This document shows, in pieces, positions 54,148-64,000 of a stretch of 64,000 nucleotides of DNA; position 1 is the first letter of the stretch, and each line of letters opens with the position of its first letter. Under the pieces are notes generated by a model, which saw only the letters and a program-made list of their open reading frames with translations, searched no databases and was not told the DNA's origin. Source of the stretch: Rosenbergiella epipactidis (lineage in GTDB: Bacteria; Pseudomonadota; Gammaproteobacteria; Enterobacterales; Enterobacteriaceae); NCBI RefSeq assembly GCF_018494055.1, contig NZ_JABBFQ010000004.1, positions 62,001 through 126,000 on the forward strand. The letters are read 5' to 3'. The position numbers were made by a program, and so were the translations under genes.

Positions 54148-54838
54148 ATTTGTGGGTGGCGACTCTTTTTTCGTGGCCGTCAGGAATAATTTTCTTAACG
54201 CCGTTTTCATCGCCGATTAGCGCAATATCAGCGCCACGTTGAGCGAACAATCCAACCGTCACCACCCCTGGTAACGCATTGATGGCGACTTCTAATCTAT
54301 CCGGATCGTCAATACGCAAATCGTAAACGTCGAGAATGATGTTACCATTATCGGTGACGATATCTTTGCGATACTCCGGGCGGCCACCAAGTTTTACTAA
54401 CTCGCGTGCGACATAAGCTTGAGCCATGGGGATAACTTCGACCGGTAAAGGAAAGTGGCCTAAACAGTCGACCTGCTTCGATTGGTCTGCAATACAGATA
54501 AAGGTCTCGGCGACTGCGGCGATGATTTTTTCCCGGGTGAGCGCTGCGCCACCGCCTTTGATCATTTGTAGATCAGGATTAATTTCATCTGCGCCATCGA
54601 TATATAGGGAAAGGGAGTCGATTTCATTTAGGTCGAAAACCGGAATACCATACGATTTTAAACGTTCAGTCGAGGCTTCTGAACTGGATACTGTACCAAT
54701 AATGTCGTGTTTACGGGTGGCTAATGCATCAATAAAATGTGCTGCCGTTGTACCGGTGCCGACACCAACGATCGTATTGGGCTGAACATAGTCTAGCGCC
54801 GCCCAGCCTACTGCTTTTTTAAGTTCGTCCTGAGTCAT
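54146..54838 (-). CDS. rpiA: Ribose-5-phosphate isomerase A
   Basis: Interconverts ribose-5-phosphate and ribulose-5-phosphate in the pentose phosphate pathway. The 230-residue product has [35 protein letters not shown] and KLGGRPEYR, the substrate-binding loops. E. coli RpiA is 219 residues; this one carries a short basic C-terminal extension ending HEKRVATHK, perhaps from loss of an earlier stop. Confidence 0.97.
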   Translation of the reverse strand: MTQDELKKAVGWAALDYVQPNTIVGVGTGTTAAHFIDALATRKHDIIGTVSSSEASTERLKSYGIPVFDLNEIDSLSLYIDGADEINPDLQMIKGGGAALTREKIIAAVAETFICIADQSKQVDCLGHFPLPVEVIPMAQAYVARELVKLGGRPEYRKDIVTDNGNIILDVYDLRIDDPDRLEVAINALPGVVTVGLFAQRGADIALIGDENGVKKIIPDGHEKRVATHK

Positions 54839-54986
54839 GGTATGTTAAAACCTATACGTGTTGCGGTAGCCGTAGTATAAAACAAGCTTATCTAAAATAG
54901 TGATTTTTCATTGGTTGAAGTGTAGTTTTACGCATTCAATCTCAAAACCAACCGATTTTTTTCTTTCAGTCAGGGACTGAGAAAAC

Positions 54987-55892
54987 ATGATTAAAAGACC
55001 CGATTACCGCAATCTTCAAGCCCTTGATACTGTTATTCGTGAACGCGGATTTGAACGGGCGGCACAAAAACTCTGTATTACTCAATCGGCGGTTTCGCAG
55101 CGAATCAAGCAGTTAGAATCACAGTTTGGTCAACCTTTGTTGGTACGTACCGTGCCCCCTCGCCCTACCGAACAGGGCCAGAAGCTACTTGCTCTGCTTC
55201 ACCAAGTTGAACTTCTTGAAGAGCAGTGGCTGACCGATGAAAAAGGCGGCACGACTCCCCTTCTGCTGTCTATTGCGGTGAACGCTGACAGTTTGGCGAC
55301 TTGGTTACTGCCTGCCTTACGAGATGTGCTCGACGATTTACCGGTCCGCCTTAATTTACAGGTCGAAGATGAGAGCCGTACACTTGAGCGTCTACGTCGT
55401 GGCGAAGTCGTGGGGGCGGTCAGTATACAGCCTCGCGCCTTACCGAGCTGCCACGTTGATACCTTAGGTGCCTTAGACTACTTATTTGTCTCTTCACCGG
55501 ATTTCGCTAAGCGCTATTTTCCGCAGGGTGTTAATCGTCAAACCTTGCTTAAAGCCCCGGCAGTCTCTTTCGATCACTTGGATGATATGCATCAAGCCTT
55601 TTTGCAGGAGAACTTCGATTTACCTCCTGGTAGCTTGCCGTGCCATATCGTTAACTCTTCTGAAGCCTTTGTGCAGTTAGCCAAACAAGGATCGGTCTGC
55701 TGTATGATCCCGCATCTGCAGATTGAATCGGAACTAGCAGAAGGCTCCTTGATTGACCTTACGCCAGGCTTATATCAACGCCGCATGCTTTATTGGCACC
55801 GATTTGCGCCTGAAAGTCGCGTGATGGGCCGCGTTACGGACTCTTTGGTTGAGTATGGTCGTCAGGTGTTGCGCCAAGAGTGCGAGTGTTAA
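54987..55892 (+). CDS. argP: LysR-type regulator ArgP (IciA)
   Basis: Activates argO when arginine is high and is inhibited with lysine; also controls other lysine and nitrogen genes. The 301 residues start with the HTH region ([38 protein letters not shown]) and continue with the LysR effector domain. Divergent from rpiA and close to argO, as in E. coli. The last 59 bases overlap the 3' end of yggE on the other strand. Confidence 0.96.
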   Translation: MIKRPDYRNLQALDTVIRERGFERAAQKLCITQSAVSQRIKQLESQFGQPLLVRTVPPRPTEQGQKLLALLHQVELLEEQWLTDEKGGTTPLLLSIAVNADSLATWLLPALRDVLDDLPVRLNLQVEDESRTLERLRRGEVVGAVSIQPRALPSCHVDTLGALDYLFVSSPDFAKRYFPQGVNRQTLLKAPAVSFDHLDDMHQAFLQENFDLPPGSLPCHIVNSSEAFVQLAKQGSVCCMIPHLQIESELAEGSLIDLTPGLYQRRMLYWHRFAPESRVMGRVTDSLVEYGRQVLRQECEC

Positions 55893-56601
55893 GGGTAAAG
55901 ACCACCTCGACGTTATCGGTAAAGTCGAGCTTTTGCTGTTGATAGGTTTGGTCGGGAGTGGTATCAGCGGCCGAAGCTTTTACGCTCATCATTCTTACCA
56001 TCGGTAGGGTGACGTTACGTTGCGTCTGATAGTTAATGCTCCATACCGATCCCAGCGAGGCATTAAAACCTGATGCCAATCCTTTAGCCTTGGTGATCGC
56101 ATCGGTAATTGCCGCCTGACGCGCTTGTTGCTGATACTGTTCGGGATGATTAACCCCCATTGATACCGAGCGAATATCGTTAAGCCCCGCGGTAAGCGCA
56201 CCGTCTAATAAGGCATTAAGCTTGCCGAGCTGATGCAAGGTAACTTCGACACTTCGTGATGCCTGATAACCGGTCAGTTTCGGTTTGCCATGCTGTGAAT
56301 AGTCATATTCAGCATGAGTGGTGACATTGGCAGCATTAATATCTTTATCGGTTACCCCTTGCTGATGTAAAAAATCGAAGTACCGTGCTACGCGACTGTC
56401 CACCTGCTTTTTAGCTTGCGATGCTTGCGCATGGCTAGCATTCACTTCAATAACGATAGTGGCCATGTCTGGCTGAGCTTGGACCTGCCCCTGCCCAGAG
56501 ATGCTAAGATAAGGCGCGTTAGGTGTTGTTTCAGCCGATACTGATGACATCAAACCAAAACTCGCTCCAAGCAAGGCCATTGCAGTAAGTCGTTTCTTCA
56601 T
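55834..56601 (-). CDS. yggE: Periplasmic SIMPL-domain protein YggE
   Basis: A 255-residue exported protein with a signal peptide ([16 protein letters not shown] after a basic start) and one SIMPL (DUF541) domain: [21 protein letters not shown] and [35 protein letters not shown]. coli YggE has been linked to oxidative stress protection; the mechanism is unknown. Its C-terminus overlaps the argP 3' end, and it follows argO by 12 bases. Confidence 0.93.
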   Translation of the reverse strand: MKKRLTAMALLGASFGLMSSVSAETTPNAPYLSISGQGQVQAQPDMATIVIEVNASHAQASQAKKQVDSRVARYFDFLHQQGVTDKDINAANVTTHAEYDYSQHGKPKLTGYQASRSVEVTLHQLGKLNALLDGALTAGLNDIRSVSMGVNHPEQYQQQARQAAITDAITKAKGLASGFNASLGSVWSINYQTQRNVTLPMVRMMSVKASAADTTPDQTYQQQKLDFTDNVEVVFTLNTRTLGATPDDHTQPKSP

Positions 56602-56613
56602 CGTTATGCTCCC

Positions 56614-57240
56614 TTATTCATAGTGCTGCCACATTATCACGCCTTCACTGGCCAGTCTAAACGCGAGTATCAGTAATAAGATGACGACGGTGAGCGAGAT
56701 CACCTTTTGAATACGTGGCTGCATAAGTTTTGCTGACAATAATAGTGACACTGACGAGAGCAAATAGAACCAAAGGATTGAGGCTGAGATAGCCCCTGCG
56801 GCAAAGGTTAAGCGTAATGCTGCGGGAATCTGACTGCCAAGACTGCCAAGCAATACCACGGTGTCCAGATAAACATGGGGGTTTAGCCAGGTCACGGCGG
56901 TTAGCGTCATAAGCAGCTGCGGCAGTGAATTAACGCTAGCGCCTGCAACCTCCGGGATAATGGGGTGGCGGAAGGTTTTAAAGAGGCCATAACTGTACCA
57001 AAGCAAAAACACCACGCCCAACCATGTCATCCCCAGCATTAACAGTGGATAGCGGTGTAAAAATGCCGCGCCGCCCAATACGCCAGTCGTGATAAGGATC
57101 ATATCGCTCACCACACAAAAGGTTGCCGCTAAGAAAGCATAGCACCGCAACATACCTTGGCGTAATACGATCGTATTTTGTGGACCGATAGGCAGTATCA
57201 ACGCAGCACCCAGTGAAAAACCTTGTATAAAAACAGACAT
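56614..57240 (-). CDS. argO: Arginine exporter ArgO
   Basis: LysE-family inner-membrane exporter of arginine and canavanine. The 208 residues form about six membrane segments and start with the family signature GFSLGAALILPIGPQNTIVLRQGM, with WLNPHVYLDTVVLLGS in the middle. E. coli ArgO has 211 residues. Its regulator argP lies on the other side of yggE. Confidence 0.95.
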   Translation of the reverse strand: MSVFIQGFSLGAALILPIGPQNTIVLRQGMLRCYAFLAATFCVVSDMILITTGVLGGAAFLHRYPLLMLGMTWLGVVFLLWYSYGLFKTFRHPIIPEVAGASVNSLPQLLMTLTAVTWLNPHVYLDTVVLLGSLGSQIPAALRLTFAAGAISASILWFYLLSSVSLLLSAKLMQPRIQKVISLTVVILLLILAFRLASEGVIMWQHYE

Positions 57241-57372
57241 TTAAATCCCCCTTGATGACTTAGGGGTCTAGTGTGCGATAAAGCGCTAGGCGAAAGGAAA
57301 TTAAAAAAAACGGGGGGTAATTAGTAAAATGAATACTCCACAGCCAGCTTGGCTGACTGCGGAGACGAGGTA

Positions 57373-58224
57373 TTAGCTTTCGCTGCTGCGAACGAGGTGC
57401 ACGTCCATTTGCGGGAATGGAATCCCGATTTGGTGCTTATCTAAGGCTCGTTTAAAGTCTGCCATTAGATCCCAATAGACCTGTTGTAGATCGTCGCTCT
57501 TGCTCCAGCAACGTACAATAAAGTTAAGTGATGAAGGGGCCATCTCGTTCAATGCCACGACAATCCCTTTTTCTTTAATGACACGCTTATCTGCCTCGAC
57601 CACTTCACGCAGTACTTTCATTGTCAGGTCAATATCAGCATCGTAAGCCACGCCAATGATAAATTCATTGCGGCGCTCTGGTTCACGTGAATAGTTGATA
57701 ATTTTACCTGTAAAGATTGAGCCGTTCGGAATGACCGCAATCTTACCGTCGGAGGTTCTCAGCGTAGTTTGGAAGATTTGTACGTTTAAAACGGTACCCG
57801 AACATCCACCAACATCCACGAACTCCCCAACTCGAATAGGTCTGAAGGTAACCAACAACACACCGGCTGCAAAGTTCGAGAGTGAATTTTGTAACGCTAA
57901 ACCAACGGTTACACCGATGGCACCCAGTACAGCAATGAAGGAGGCGGTTTGTACGCCCACTCGGCTGACTGCAGCAATCAGGGTAAAGGCGATAATCGCG
58001 TAGCGGACAATCATCGAGATAAAGTCGGCGACTGTTTGATCGATATGACGCGAGAGTAATACTTTATTGATGGCTCTTGAAACGATTTTCGCAACGGTAA
58101 ACCCGATAAAGAGAATGACCAGCGCCGCGGCGATATTCACTACATAGCTTAATAAAAGTGACTGGTTCTTTTCAATCCAAGTCCCGGCATTATGTAAGCC
58201 GTTTACTACGTTAAGATCTTGCAT
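57373..58224 (-). CDS. mscS: Small-conductance mechanosensitive channel MscS
   Basis: Opens under membrane tension to release solutes after osmotic downshock. The 283 residues have three N-terminal membrane helices. The glycine/alanine-rich pore helix is visible ([26 protein letters not shown]), followed by the beta domain with [14 protein letters not shown] and [20 protein letters not shown]. coli MscS has 286 residues. Confidence 0.96.
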   Translation of the reverse strand: MQDLNVVNGLHNAGTWIEKNQSLLLSYVVNIAAALVILFIGFTVAKIVSRAINKVLLSRHIDQTVADFISMIVRYAIIAFTLIAAVSRVGVQTASFIAVLGAIGVTVGLALQNSLSNFAAGVLLVTFRPIRVGEFVDVGGCSGTVLNVQIFQTTLRTSDGKIAVIPNGSIFTGKIINYSREPERRNEFIIGVAYDADIDLTMKVLREVVEADKRVIKEKGIVVALNEMAPSSLNFIVRCWSKSDDLQQVYWDLMADFKRALDKHQIGIPFPQMDVHLVRSSES

Positions 58225-58362
58225 TAAATCTTCCTGTCGTTAGTTCCCAAAAAAATAGCACTGAGCATCTTTGAAAGACGTCCCATAAAAAGGGTAACTA
58301 AAAACCCGCGAATTGCCAACCTCGCCGGGTAACTTCAAGAAATTTACTATGCTAAATGGAGA

Positions 58363-58385
58363 AAACGCCAGCAGAGCTGGCGTTT
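58363..58385 (-). terminator. Terminator of the epd-pgk-fbaA operon
   Basis: AAACGCCAGC / GCTGGCGTTT with a three-base loop, ten bases past the fbaA stop, followed on the minus strand by TTTT. Confidence 0.88.
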
Positions 58386-58394
58386 GGGAAGGGA

Positions 58395-59474
58395 TTACAG
58401 ACGGTCGATGGCATTCAGTTCACGGAAGGCTTGCTCTAAGCGAACAACCATTGAACTTTGTGCCGCACGTAACCAGACACGTGGGTCGTAGTATTTTTTG
58501 TTTGGCTTATCGTCACCTTCTGGGTTACCCAGTTGGCTTTGGAGGTAGCCTTCGTTCTTTTTGTAGAACTGCAGGATACCGTCCCAGTTTGCCCATTGCG
58601 TATCGGTATCGATGTTCATTTTGATAACACCGTACTCGATAGACTCTTTAATCTCTTCTGCTGAAGAACCCGATCCGCCGTGGAAGACAAAGTTCAGGCT
58701 GTTGTGAGGAAGGTTATGCTTCTCACTCACGTAGTCTTGCGAATTTCTCAGGATTTTTGGCGTCAGTTGGACGTTACCTGGCTTATAAACCCCGTGTACG
58801 TTACCGAATGATGCGGCAATGGTGAAGTTAGGACTGATAGCGCTGAGTTTTTGGTAAGCGTAGTCAACATCTTCAGGCTGAGTATAGAGCGCCGAGTTAT
58901 CGAGGTGTGAGTTATCCACACCATCTTCTTCCCCGCCTGTGCAGCCTAATTCAATCTCAAGCGTCATTCCCATCTTCGCCATACGCGCAAGGTATTGACC
59001 GCTGATTTCGATATTCTCTTCTAGTGACTCTTCGGACAGATCGATCATATGTGAAGAGAACAGTGGCTTACCGGTATTTTTAAAGTGTGCTTCGCCTGCA
59101 TCCAGCAATCCGTCGATCCATGGCAGTAATTTTTTCGCACAGTGGTCGGTATGAAGAATAACCGGTACACCGTATTGCTCAGCCATCAGATGGACGTGTT
59201 GCGCACCCGTGATGGCACCAAGGATAGCCGCTGCTTGTGGCTTATCTGAGGTAAAACCTTTACCTGCTAGGAATGCTGCACCGCCGTTTGAAAACTGAAC
59301 AATCACCGGCGCTTTAGCTTTGGCTGCAGCTTCTAATACCGCATTGATTGAGTCAGTACCGATGCAGTTGACTGCTGGTAACGCGAATTTATTCTCTTTA
59401 GCTACTTGGAAAACTTTTTGTACGTCTTCACCCGTAACGACACCCGGTTTTACGAAATCAAAAATTTTAGACAT
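58395..59474 (-). CDS. fbaA: Class II fructose-bisphosphate aldolase
   Basis: Zinc-dependent glycolytic and gluconeogenic aldolase. The 359-residue product equals the E. coli length and has the zinc ligands in VILHTDHCAKK, ELGCTGGEEDGVDNS, and FGNVHGVYKPGN, with FHGGSGSS for phosphate binding. The start at 59474 (MSKIFDFVKPGV) is the family start; 13 extra codons are rejected. Downstream of pgk. Confidence 0.97.
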   Translation of the reverse strand: MSKIFDFVKPGVVTGEDVQKVFQVAKENKFALPAVNCIGTDSINAVLEAAAKAKAPVIVQFSNGGAAFLAGKGFTSDKPQAAAILGAITGAQHVHLMAEQYGVPVILHTDHCAKKLLPWIDGLLDAGEAHFKNTGKPLFSSHMIDLSEESLEENIEISGQYLARMAKMGMTLEIELGCTGGEEDGVDNSHLDNSALYTQPEDVDYAYQKLSAISPNFTIAASFGNVHGVYKPGNVQLTPKILRNSQDYVSEKHNLPHNSLNFVFHGGSGSSAEEIKESIEYGVIKMNIDTDTQWANWDGILQFYKKNEGYLQSQLGNPEGDDKPNKKYYDPRVWLRAAQSSMVVRLEQAFRELNAIDRL

Positions 59475-59561
59475 AAGTGTTGTCCTGTTTCGTTGGTCGT
59501 AAGCTGAGATCATCTTTTCAGCGGTAGAAAATAGAGGAGAGATAGCCCTCCTCTGAATTTA

Positions 59562-60725
59562 TTATTGTTTCGCACGCTCTTCTAACATTGCTACAGCTGG
59601 GAGCTTTTTGCCTTCCACAAACTCAAGGAATGCACCGCCACCCGTGGAGATGTATGAAATTTTATCTTCAATACCGAATAGGTCGATTGCCGCCAGCGTA
59701 TCACCGCCACCGGCGACTGAGAACGCATCGCTATCTGCGATAGCATTAGCCACGATTTCAGTTCCTTTACGGAAGTTAGGGAACTCAAATACGCCCACTG
59801 GGCCGTTCCACAGAATAGTTTTTGCTTCTTTTAAGATCTTGGCCATTTGCGCTGCAGTTTCATCACCAAAATCCATGATCTCTTCGTCATCTTGAATTTC
59901 GTTAACTTTCTTCACGGTAGCAGGAGCCGTTTCGGAGAATTCGGTCCCGACACGTGAGTCAACTGGAACCGGGATCCCATGTTCATCACGGAGCTTTTTC
60001 GCAGCTTCAACAAAGTCTGGTTCGTACAGTGACTTACCAACGTTATTCTCGATTGCAACGAAAGTGTTGGCAATGCCGCCTCCGACGATGACGGTATCGG
60101 CAATGCCGACTAAAGATTGCAGTACATCAAATTTGGTGGACACTTTAGATCCCCCTACCACTGCAACCATAGGGCGAGCTGGGTTGCTCATCGCTTTACC
60201 TAGCGCTTCAAGTTCTGCTGACAGCAGTGGACCGGCACAGGCGATAGGCGCAAATTTACCTACACCATGGGTAGAGGCTTGAGCACGGTGAGCCGTACCG
60301 AATGCATCCATGACAAAGACGTCACACAGCGCTGCATATTTTTTCGCTAAGGTTTCGTCATCTTTCTTCTCGCCTTTGTTAAAGCGAACGTTTTCCAGTA
60401 CCACCAGCTGACCCGCCTCAACGTTTACGCCGTCAAGATAGTCTTTTGCCAGGCTAACATCTGTGCCCGCAAGCTTATCTTTCAGGTAGTTCACAACAGG
60501 CAGCAGAGAGAATTCTTCGTTATATTCGCCTTCTGTTGGACGACCTAAGTGAGAGGTCACCATTACTTTCGCGCCTTGCTTCAGGGCTTGTTCAATGGTC
60601 GGTAGTGATGCACGGATACGCGCATCTGACGTCACTTTCCCATCCTTGACTGGCACATTAAGATCAGCACGAATCAGAACACGTTTTCCAGCAAGATCCA
60701 GATCGGTCATTTTGATTACAGACAT
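59562..60725 (-). CDS. pgk: Phosphoglycerate kinase
   Basis: Glycolytic kinase making ATP from 1,3-bisphosphoglycerate. The 387 residues match E. coli exactly in length and have [17 protein letters not shown], the HLGRP loop, GGSKVSTK and the nucleotide-binding [10 protein letters not shown] with [10 protein letters not shown] at the end. Between epd and fbaA. Confidence 0.98.
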   Translation of the reverse strand: MSVIKMTDLDLAGKRVLIRADLNVPVKDGKVTSDARIRASLPTIEQALKQGAKVMVTSHLGRPTEGEYNEEFSLLPVVNYLKDKLAGTDVSLAKDYLDGVNVEAGQLVVLENVRFNKGEKKDDETLAKKYAALCDVFVMDAFGTAHRAQASTHGVGKFAPIACAGPLLSAELEALGKAMSNPARPMVAVVGGSKVSTKFDVLQSLVGIADTVIVGGGIANTFVAIENNVGKSLYEPDFVEAAKKLRDEHGIPVPVDSRVGTEFSETAPATVKKVNEIQDDEEIMDFGDETAAQMAKILKEAKTILWNGPVGVFEFPNFRKGTEIVANAIADSDAFSVAGGGDTLAAIDLFGIEDKISYISTGGGAFLEFVEGKKLPAVAMLEERAKQ

Positions 60726-60765
60726 GGTGAATCCTCTTATTGATTCTTTAAGTTTATCCCGCCGC

Positions 60766-61794
60766 TTAGGCGACAGGTTTGAAAGTGTTGTCAGACATCG
60801 CTAAACAGGTGTCGATCATTCGGTTTGCGAAGCCCCATTCGTTATCACACCATACTAACGTTTTTACCAGGTGTCCTCCACTGACTCGCGTTTGCGAACC
60901 ATCCACAATCGCACTGTGGGGATCATGGTTAAAGTCGGCCGAGACCAGGGGTAGCTCGGTATAGTCGACTATACCATGAAAGCAGCCATTGGCAGCTTCC
61001 TGCAATAGGTGATTAACCTGCTGCGCCGTCACTTTTTGTTCGAGCGTTACGCTAAGATCGATTGCGGTAACATTGATGGTCGGTACCCGTACCGCAATCG
61101 CTTCAAATCGGTCGAGAAACTTTGGAAATATCCGGGTAATACCTGCCGAGAGTCGCGTATCGACGGGAATTATCGACTGGCTTGCCGCGCGGGTTCGGCG
61201 CAGATCTGAATGATAAGCGTCAAGAACTTGTTGATCATGCATCGCTGAATGGATGGTGGTAACCGTTCCGGATTCAATACCGAAAGCGTCATCCAAAAGC
61301 TTGATCACAGGGATAATACAGTTGGTGGTACAAGAGGCATTGGAAACAAACCGATGTTCAGGCAGGAGCGTGTCATGGTTCACACCATAGACAATCGTTG
61401 CATCTAAGTCGGGTTCACCTGGATGGGCAAAAAGAACTTTACGCGCCCCAGCCCGATGGTGCGCTTCACCATCAGCCCGGCTGCCGTAAACGCCGGTACA
61501 ATCTAGGACCACATCAATATCGAGATCACCCCATGGCAGTTCGTCGATAGATGAATGATGCAGTAGCGTAATCGCATCTCTACCAATAAAGAGTTGCTCG
61601 CCTTCTAACTTAACTTCCCATGCGAACTGACCATGGGTGGTATCATATTTTAAAAGATGTGCCATACCACGGCTTTCGGCGACTTCATTTATCGCAACGA
61701 CGGTAACCTCTAGGTGACGGCCTGTCTCATACAGTGCCCGCACAACAGCCCGACCAATTCTACCAAAACCATTAATCGCAATTCTGAGGCTCAT
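60766..61794 (-). CDS. epd: D-erythrose-4-phosphate dehydrogenase
   Basis: NAD-dependent oxidation of erythrose-4-phosphate to 4-phosphoerythronate, the entry to pyridoxal phosphate synthesis. The 342-residue product is GAPDH-like: [13 protein letters not shown] at the start, the catalytic ASCTTNC and the partner histidine region [15 protein letters not shown]. The latter (with AMHDQQ rather than the GAPDH form) and the position before pgk mark it as Epd. E. coli has 339 residues. Confidence 0.95.
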   Translation of the reverse strand: MSLRIAINGFGRIGRAVVRALYETGRHLEVTVVAINEVAESRGMAHLLKYDTTHGQFAWEVKLEGEQLFIGRDAITLLHHSSIDELPWGDLDIDVVLDCTGVYGSRADGEAHHRAGARKVLFAHPGEPDLDATIVYGVNHDTLLPEHRFVSNASCTTNCIIPVIKLLDDAFGIESGTVTTIHSAMHDQQVLDAYHSDLRRTRAASQSIIPVDTRLSAGITRIFPKFLDRFEAIAVRVPTINVTAIDLSVTLEQKVTAQQVNHLLQEAANGCFHGIVDYTELPLVSADFNHDPHSAIVDGSQTRVSGGHLVKTLVWCDNEWGFANRMIDTCLAMSDNTFKPVA

Positions 61795-62079
61795 TGCTTA
61801 TCTATCACCTTGATCAACGTAGGGGCCAGTTGCCCTTTTACTAAGATTATCTTTTGAGGCTACAACGATTTGATAAATTTAGATACCCAATTTTAAGCCG
61901 AGCGGTCTCTATCGACTTGAGAATAAATCAACTGCCGAAGCAGCGGAATGATAGAGATCAACAGTCATTTCTAAAATACGATCAAGATCACATCATTACC
62001 CGATACGTCACACGTCTGCCGCTAATGCATGCCTCTCAGCGCTCGGTGTCCGCAGAATCATTAAGACTTTAGCAAAAAA
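61795..62079. other. Spacer between tktA and epd
   Basis: About 285 bases without a gene. A 72-codon + strand frame here has no ribosome site and no recognised homology. It should hold the epd promoter; I cannot assign its elements with confidence. Confidence 0.5.
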
Positions 62080-62103
62080 AAAGCATGGCAGATGCCATGC
62101 TTT
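62080..62103 (-). terminator. Terminator of tktA
   Basis: AAAGCATGGC / GCCATGCTTT with a four-base loop, 18 bases past the tktA stop, followed on the minus strand by a T run. Confidence 0.92.
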
Positions 62104-62121
62104 ATTCTCTTGACGCTGGTG

Positions 62122-64000
62122 TTACAGAATCGCTTTCGCTTTCGCAACCACGTTGTCAACGGTGAAGCCAAACTCTTCAAACAGTTGCTCTGCAGGCGCA
62201 GACTCACCAAAAGTAGTCATGCCTACGATTGCACCGTTTAAGCCAACATATTTGTACCAGTAATCAGCAATACCCGCTTCAACTGCGACACGTGCGGTCA
62301 CTGCTGCAGGCAGTACTGACTCACGGTAGGCAGCATCTTGCTTATCGAAGTGGTCGGTAGAAGGCATAGAGACGACGCGGACTTTACGCCCTTCTGCGGT
62401 CAATTTCTCTGCCGCATCAACCGCTAACTGTACTTCAGAACCAGTGGCGATAAAGATAAGCTCTGGTTGGCCTTCGCTATCTTTCAGCACATAACCACCT
62501 TTGCTGATCGCAGCAAGTTGCTCAGCAGTACGCGTTTGTTGCGCGAGGTTTTGACGTGAAAGGATCAGTGCTGAAGGACCGTCTTGACGTTCAATCGCTT
62601 CTTTCCACGCGACTGCTGTTTCGACTTGGTCAGCTGGGCGCCATACGCTCATGTTTGGCGTAGTACGTAAGCTTGCGACCTGCTCTACGGGTTGGTGAGT
62701 TGGGCCATCTTCGCCTAAACCGATAGAATCATGGGTATAGACTAAGATTTGACGGAGTTTCATCAACGCAGCCATACGCGCAGCATTACGTGCGTATTCC
62801 ACAAACATCAGGAAGGTTGCGGTATAAGGAATGAAACCTGAGTGTAACGAGATGCCGTTAGCAATCGCCGTCATACCGAATTCACGCACACCGTAATGGA
62901 TGTAGTTACCTGCAGCGTCATCTTTAATCGACTTAGAGCCCGACCACATAGTCAAGTTGCTTGGCGCCAAGTCTGCAGAGCCACCTAAGTACTCTGGCAG
63001 CAATTTACCATAGGCTTCGATCGCGTTCTGTGAAGCTTTACGGCTTGCAATTTTTTGTGGGTTAGCTTGTAAGTCTTCGATGAATTTTTGTGATTCAGCC
63101 GCCCAATTGGCAGGAAGTTGATTCTCAGTACGACGTTTAAACTCTGCCGCTAATTCAGGGAAGGCTTTCGCATAGGCGTCGAATTTCTCATTCCATACCT
63201 GCTCTTTCTTCGCACCGGCTTCTTTCGCATCCCATGCAGCATAAACATCTGCTGGAATTTCGAATGGTGCGGCATCCCACCCTAGCTCTTTACGAGTCAG
63301 TGTGATTTCGTCGTCGCCTAATGGTGCACCGTGTGAATCATGCGTACCCGCTTTATTAGGAGAACCGAATCCGATAACGGTTTTACACATAATCAGCGTT
63401 GGGCGCTCAGAAGCACGAGCCTCTTCTACCGCACGACGGATGGATTCGTTGTTGTGGCCATCAACGCCACGGATAACATGCCAGCCGTAAGCTTCGAAGC
63501 GTAAACCTGTGTCATCACTAAACCAGCCATCGGTGTGGCCATCGATAGAGATACCGTTGTCGTCATAGAAAGCGATCAGTTTGCCAAGTTGCAGGGTTCC
63601 CGCTAAAGAACAAGCTTCGTGCGAGATCCCTTCCATCATACAACCGTCACCCATAAAGGCGTAGGTATAGTGATTGACGATGTCGTGGCCTGGGCGGTTA
63701 AACTGCGCAGCCAATGTACGTTCTGCAATCGCAAAACCGACGGCATTCGCAATACCTTGACCTAATGGGCCTGTCGTTGTCTCAACGCCCACGGTATAGC
63801 CGTATTCAGGGTGGCCTGGGGTTTTAGAGTGCAGTTGACGGAAGTTTTTCAACTCTTCGATGGGTAAATCGTAACCGCTGAGGTGTAGCAAGCTGTAAAT
63901 CAGCATTGAGCCGTGGCCGTTGGATAAAATGAAACGGTCACGATCGGCCCATGACGGGTTTTTCGGGTTATGATTTAAGAACTCACGCCATAATACTTCA
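62122..64000 (-). CDS. tktA: Transketolase, missing its N-terminus at the window edge
   Basis: Thiamine diphosphate enzyme of the pentose phosphate pathway that moves two-carbon units between sugars. About 626 residues are visible, roughly 40 short of a full protein. They carry [27 protein letters not shown], the ThDP motif [13 protein letters not shown] with its continuation to DDNGISIDG, and the C-terminal [18 protein letters not shown]. The frame is open to the window end. No sign of damage. Confidence 0.97.
   Translation of the reverse strand, partial: EVLWREFLNHNPKNPSWADRDRFILSNGHGSMLIYSLLHLSGYDLPIEELKNFRQLHSKTPGHPEYGYTVGVETTTGPLGQGIANAVGFAIAERTLAAQFNRPGHDIVNHYTYAFMGDGCMMEGISHEACSLAGTLQLGKLIAFYDDNGISIDGHTDGWFSDDTGLRFEAYGWHVIRGVDGHNNESIRRAVEEARASERPTLIMCKTVIGFGSPNKAGTHDSHGAPLGDDEITLTRKELGWDAAPFEIPADVYAAWDAKEAGAKKEQVWNEKFDAYAKAFPELAAEFKRRTENQLPANWAAESQKFIEDLQANPQKIASRKASQNAIEAYGKLLPEYLGGSADLAPSNLTMWSGSKSIKDDAAGNYIHYGVREFGMTAIANGISLHSGFIPYTATFLMFVEYARNAARMAALMKLRQILVYTHDSIGLGEDGPTHQPVEQVASLRTTPNMSVWRPADQVETAVAWKEAIERQDGPSALILSRQNLAQQTRTAEQLAAISKGGYVLKDSEGQPELIFIATGSEVQLAVDAAEKLTAEGRKVRVVSMPSTDHFDKQDAAYRESVLPAAVTARVAVEAGIADYWYKYVGLNGAIVGMTTFGESAPAEQLFEEFGFTVDNVVAKAKAIL

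Noticed and set aside
1-64000. CRISPR array, tRNA or rRNA genes, prophage or insertion sequence
   Set aside because: No regularly spaced repeats, no tRNA-like cloverleaf or rRNA sequence recognised, and no transposase or phage protein among the reading frames.

Overview
The window is a stretch of enterobacterial chromosome. Its right half (about 32.0-64.0 kb) carries the gene order known from Escherichia coli and relatives: lysS-prfB-recJ-dsbC-xerD, fldB, ygfX-sdhE, ygfZ, yqfA, gcvTHP, ubiI-ubiH-pepP-ygfB, zapA-ssrS(6S RNA)-fau, serA, rpiA, argP, yggE, argO, mscS, fbaA-pgk-epd, tktA. The left half is accessory or species-specific DNA. The capsule genes resemble the amylovoran (ams) and stewartan (cps) loci of plant-associated Erwiniaceae, so I infer an Erwiniaceae-like member of Enterobacterales. 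The species cannot be fixed from the sequence alone.

Layout: 0-2.5 kb carries nucleotide-sugar genes (rmlA partial, rmlB, ugd). 2.5-3.2 kb carries a small exported LEA-like protein. 3.2-6.3 kb carries a Rieske oxygenase/reductase pair with a divergent LysR regulator. 6.3-10.9 kb carries yobD, the mannose PTS genes manZ, manY and manX, and manA. manX has a net 8-base deletion and manY a 4-base tandem duplication, so the transporter looks inactivated. 10.9-13.4 kb is a largely non-coding stretch followed by a decayed archaic (Csu-type) chaperone-usher operon: one frameshifted spore-coat-U subunit, one intact subunit, and a deletion scar that joins the start of the chaperone to the end of the last subunit gene. 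13.4-14.2 kb holds an orphan Tlde1-like peptidoglycan-targeting effector with a probable immunity partner. 14.3-14.7 kb is the 3' remnant of an rmlD gene.

15.0-31.5 kb is one long leftward Wzy-type exopolysaccharide operon. It has GC-normal export genes first (wzi, wza, wzb, wzc), then the initiating phosphotransferase wbaP, followed by an AT-rich serotype block: a GT32, Wzy, two GT14-type transferases, two GT2, one GT4, a secreted GH43 hydrolase, an unrecognised protein and Wzx. A JUMPstart/ops element lies upstream of wzi, which points to RfaH antitermination, and a strong intrinsic terminator lies after wzx. Together these genes would build a galactose-initiated repeat unit on undecaprenyl phosphate, flip it, polymerise it and export it. 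Ugd could supply UDP-glucuronate and RmlBA dTDP-sugars.

The most interesting items are the unusual composition of the exopolysaccharide locus (a GH43 inside it and paired GT14 enzymes), its ops element with C instead of T at the base RfaH reads, the Tlde1/immunity pair at the edge of the locus, and the parallel gene decay in the mannose PTS and Csu loci.
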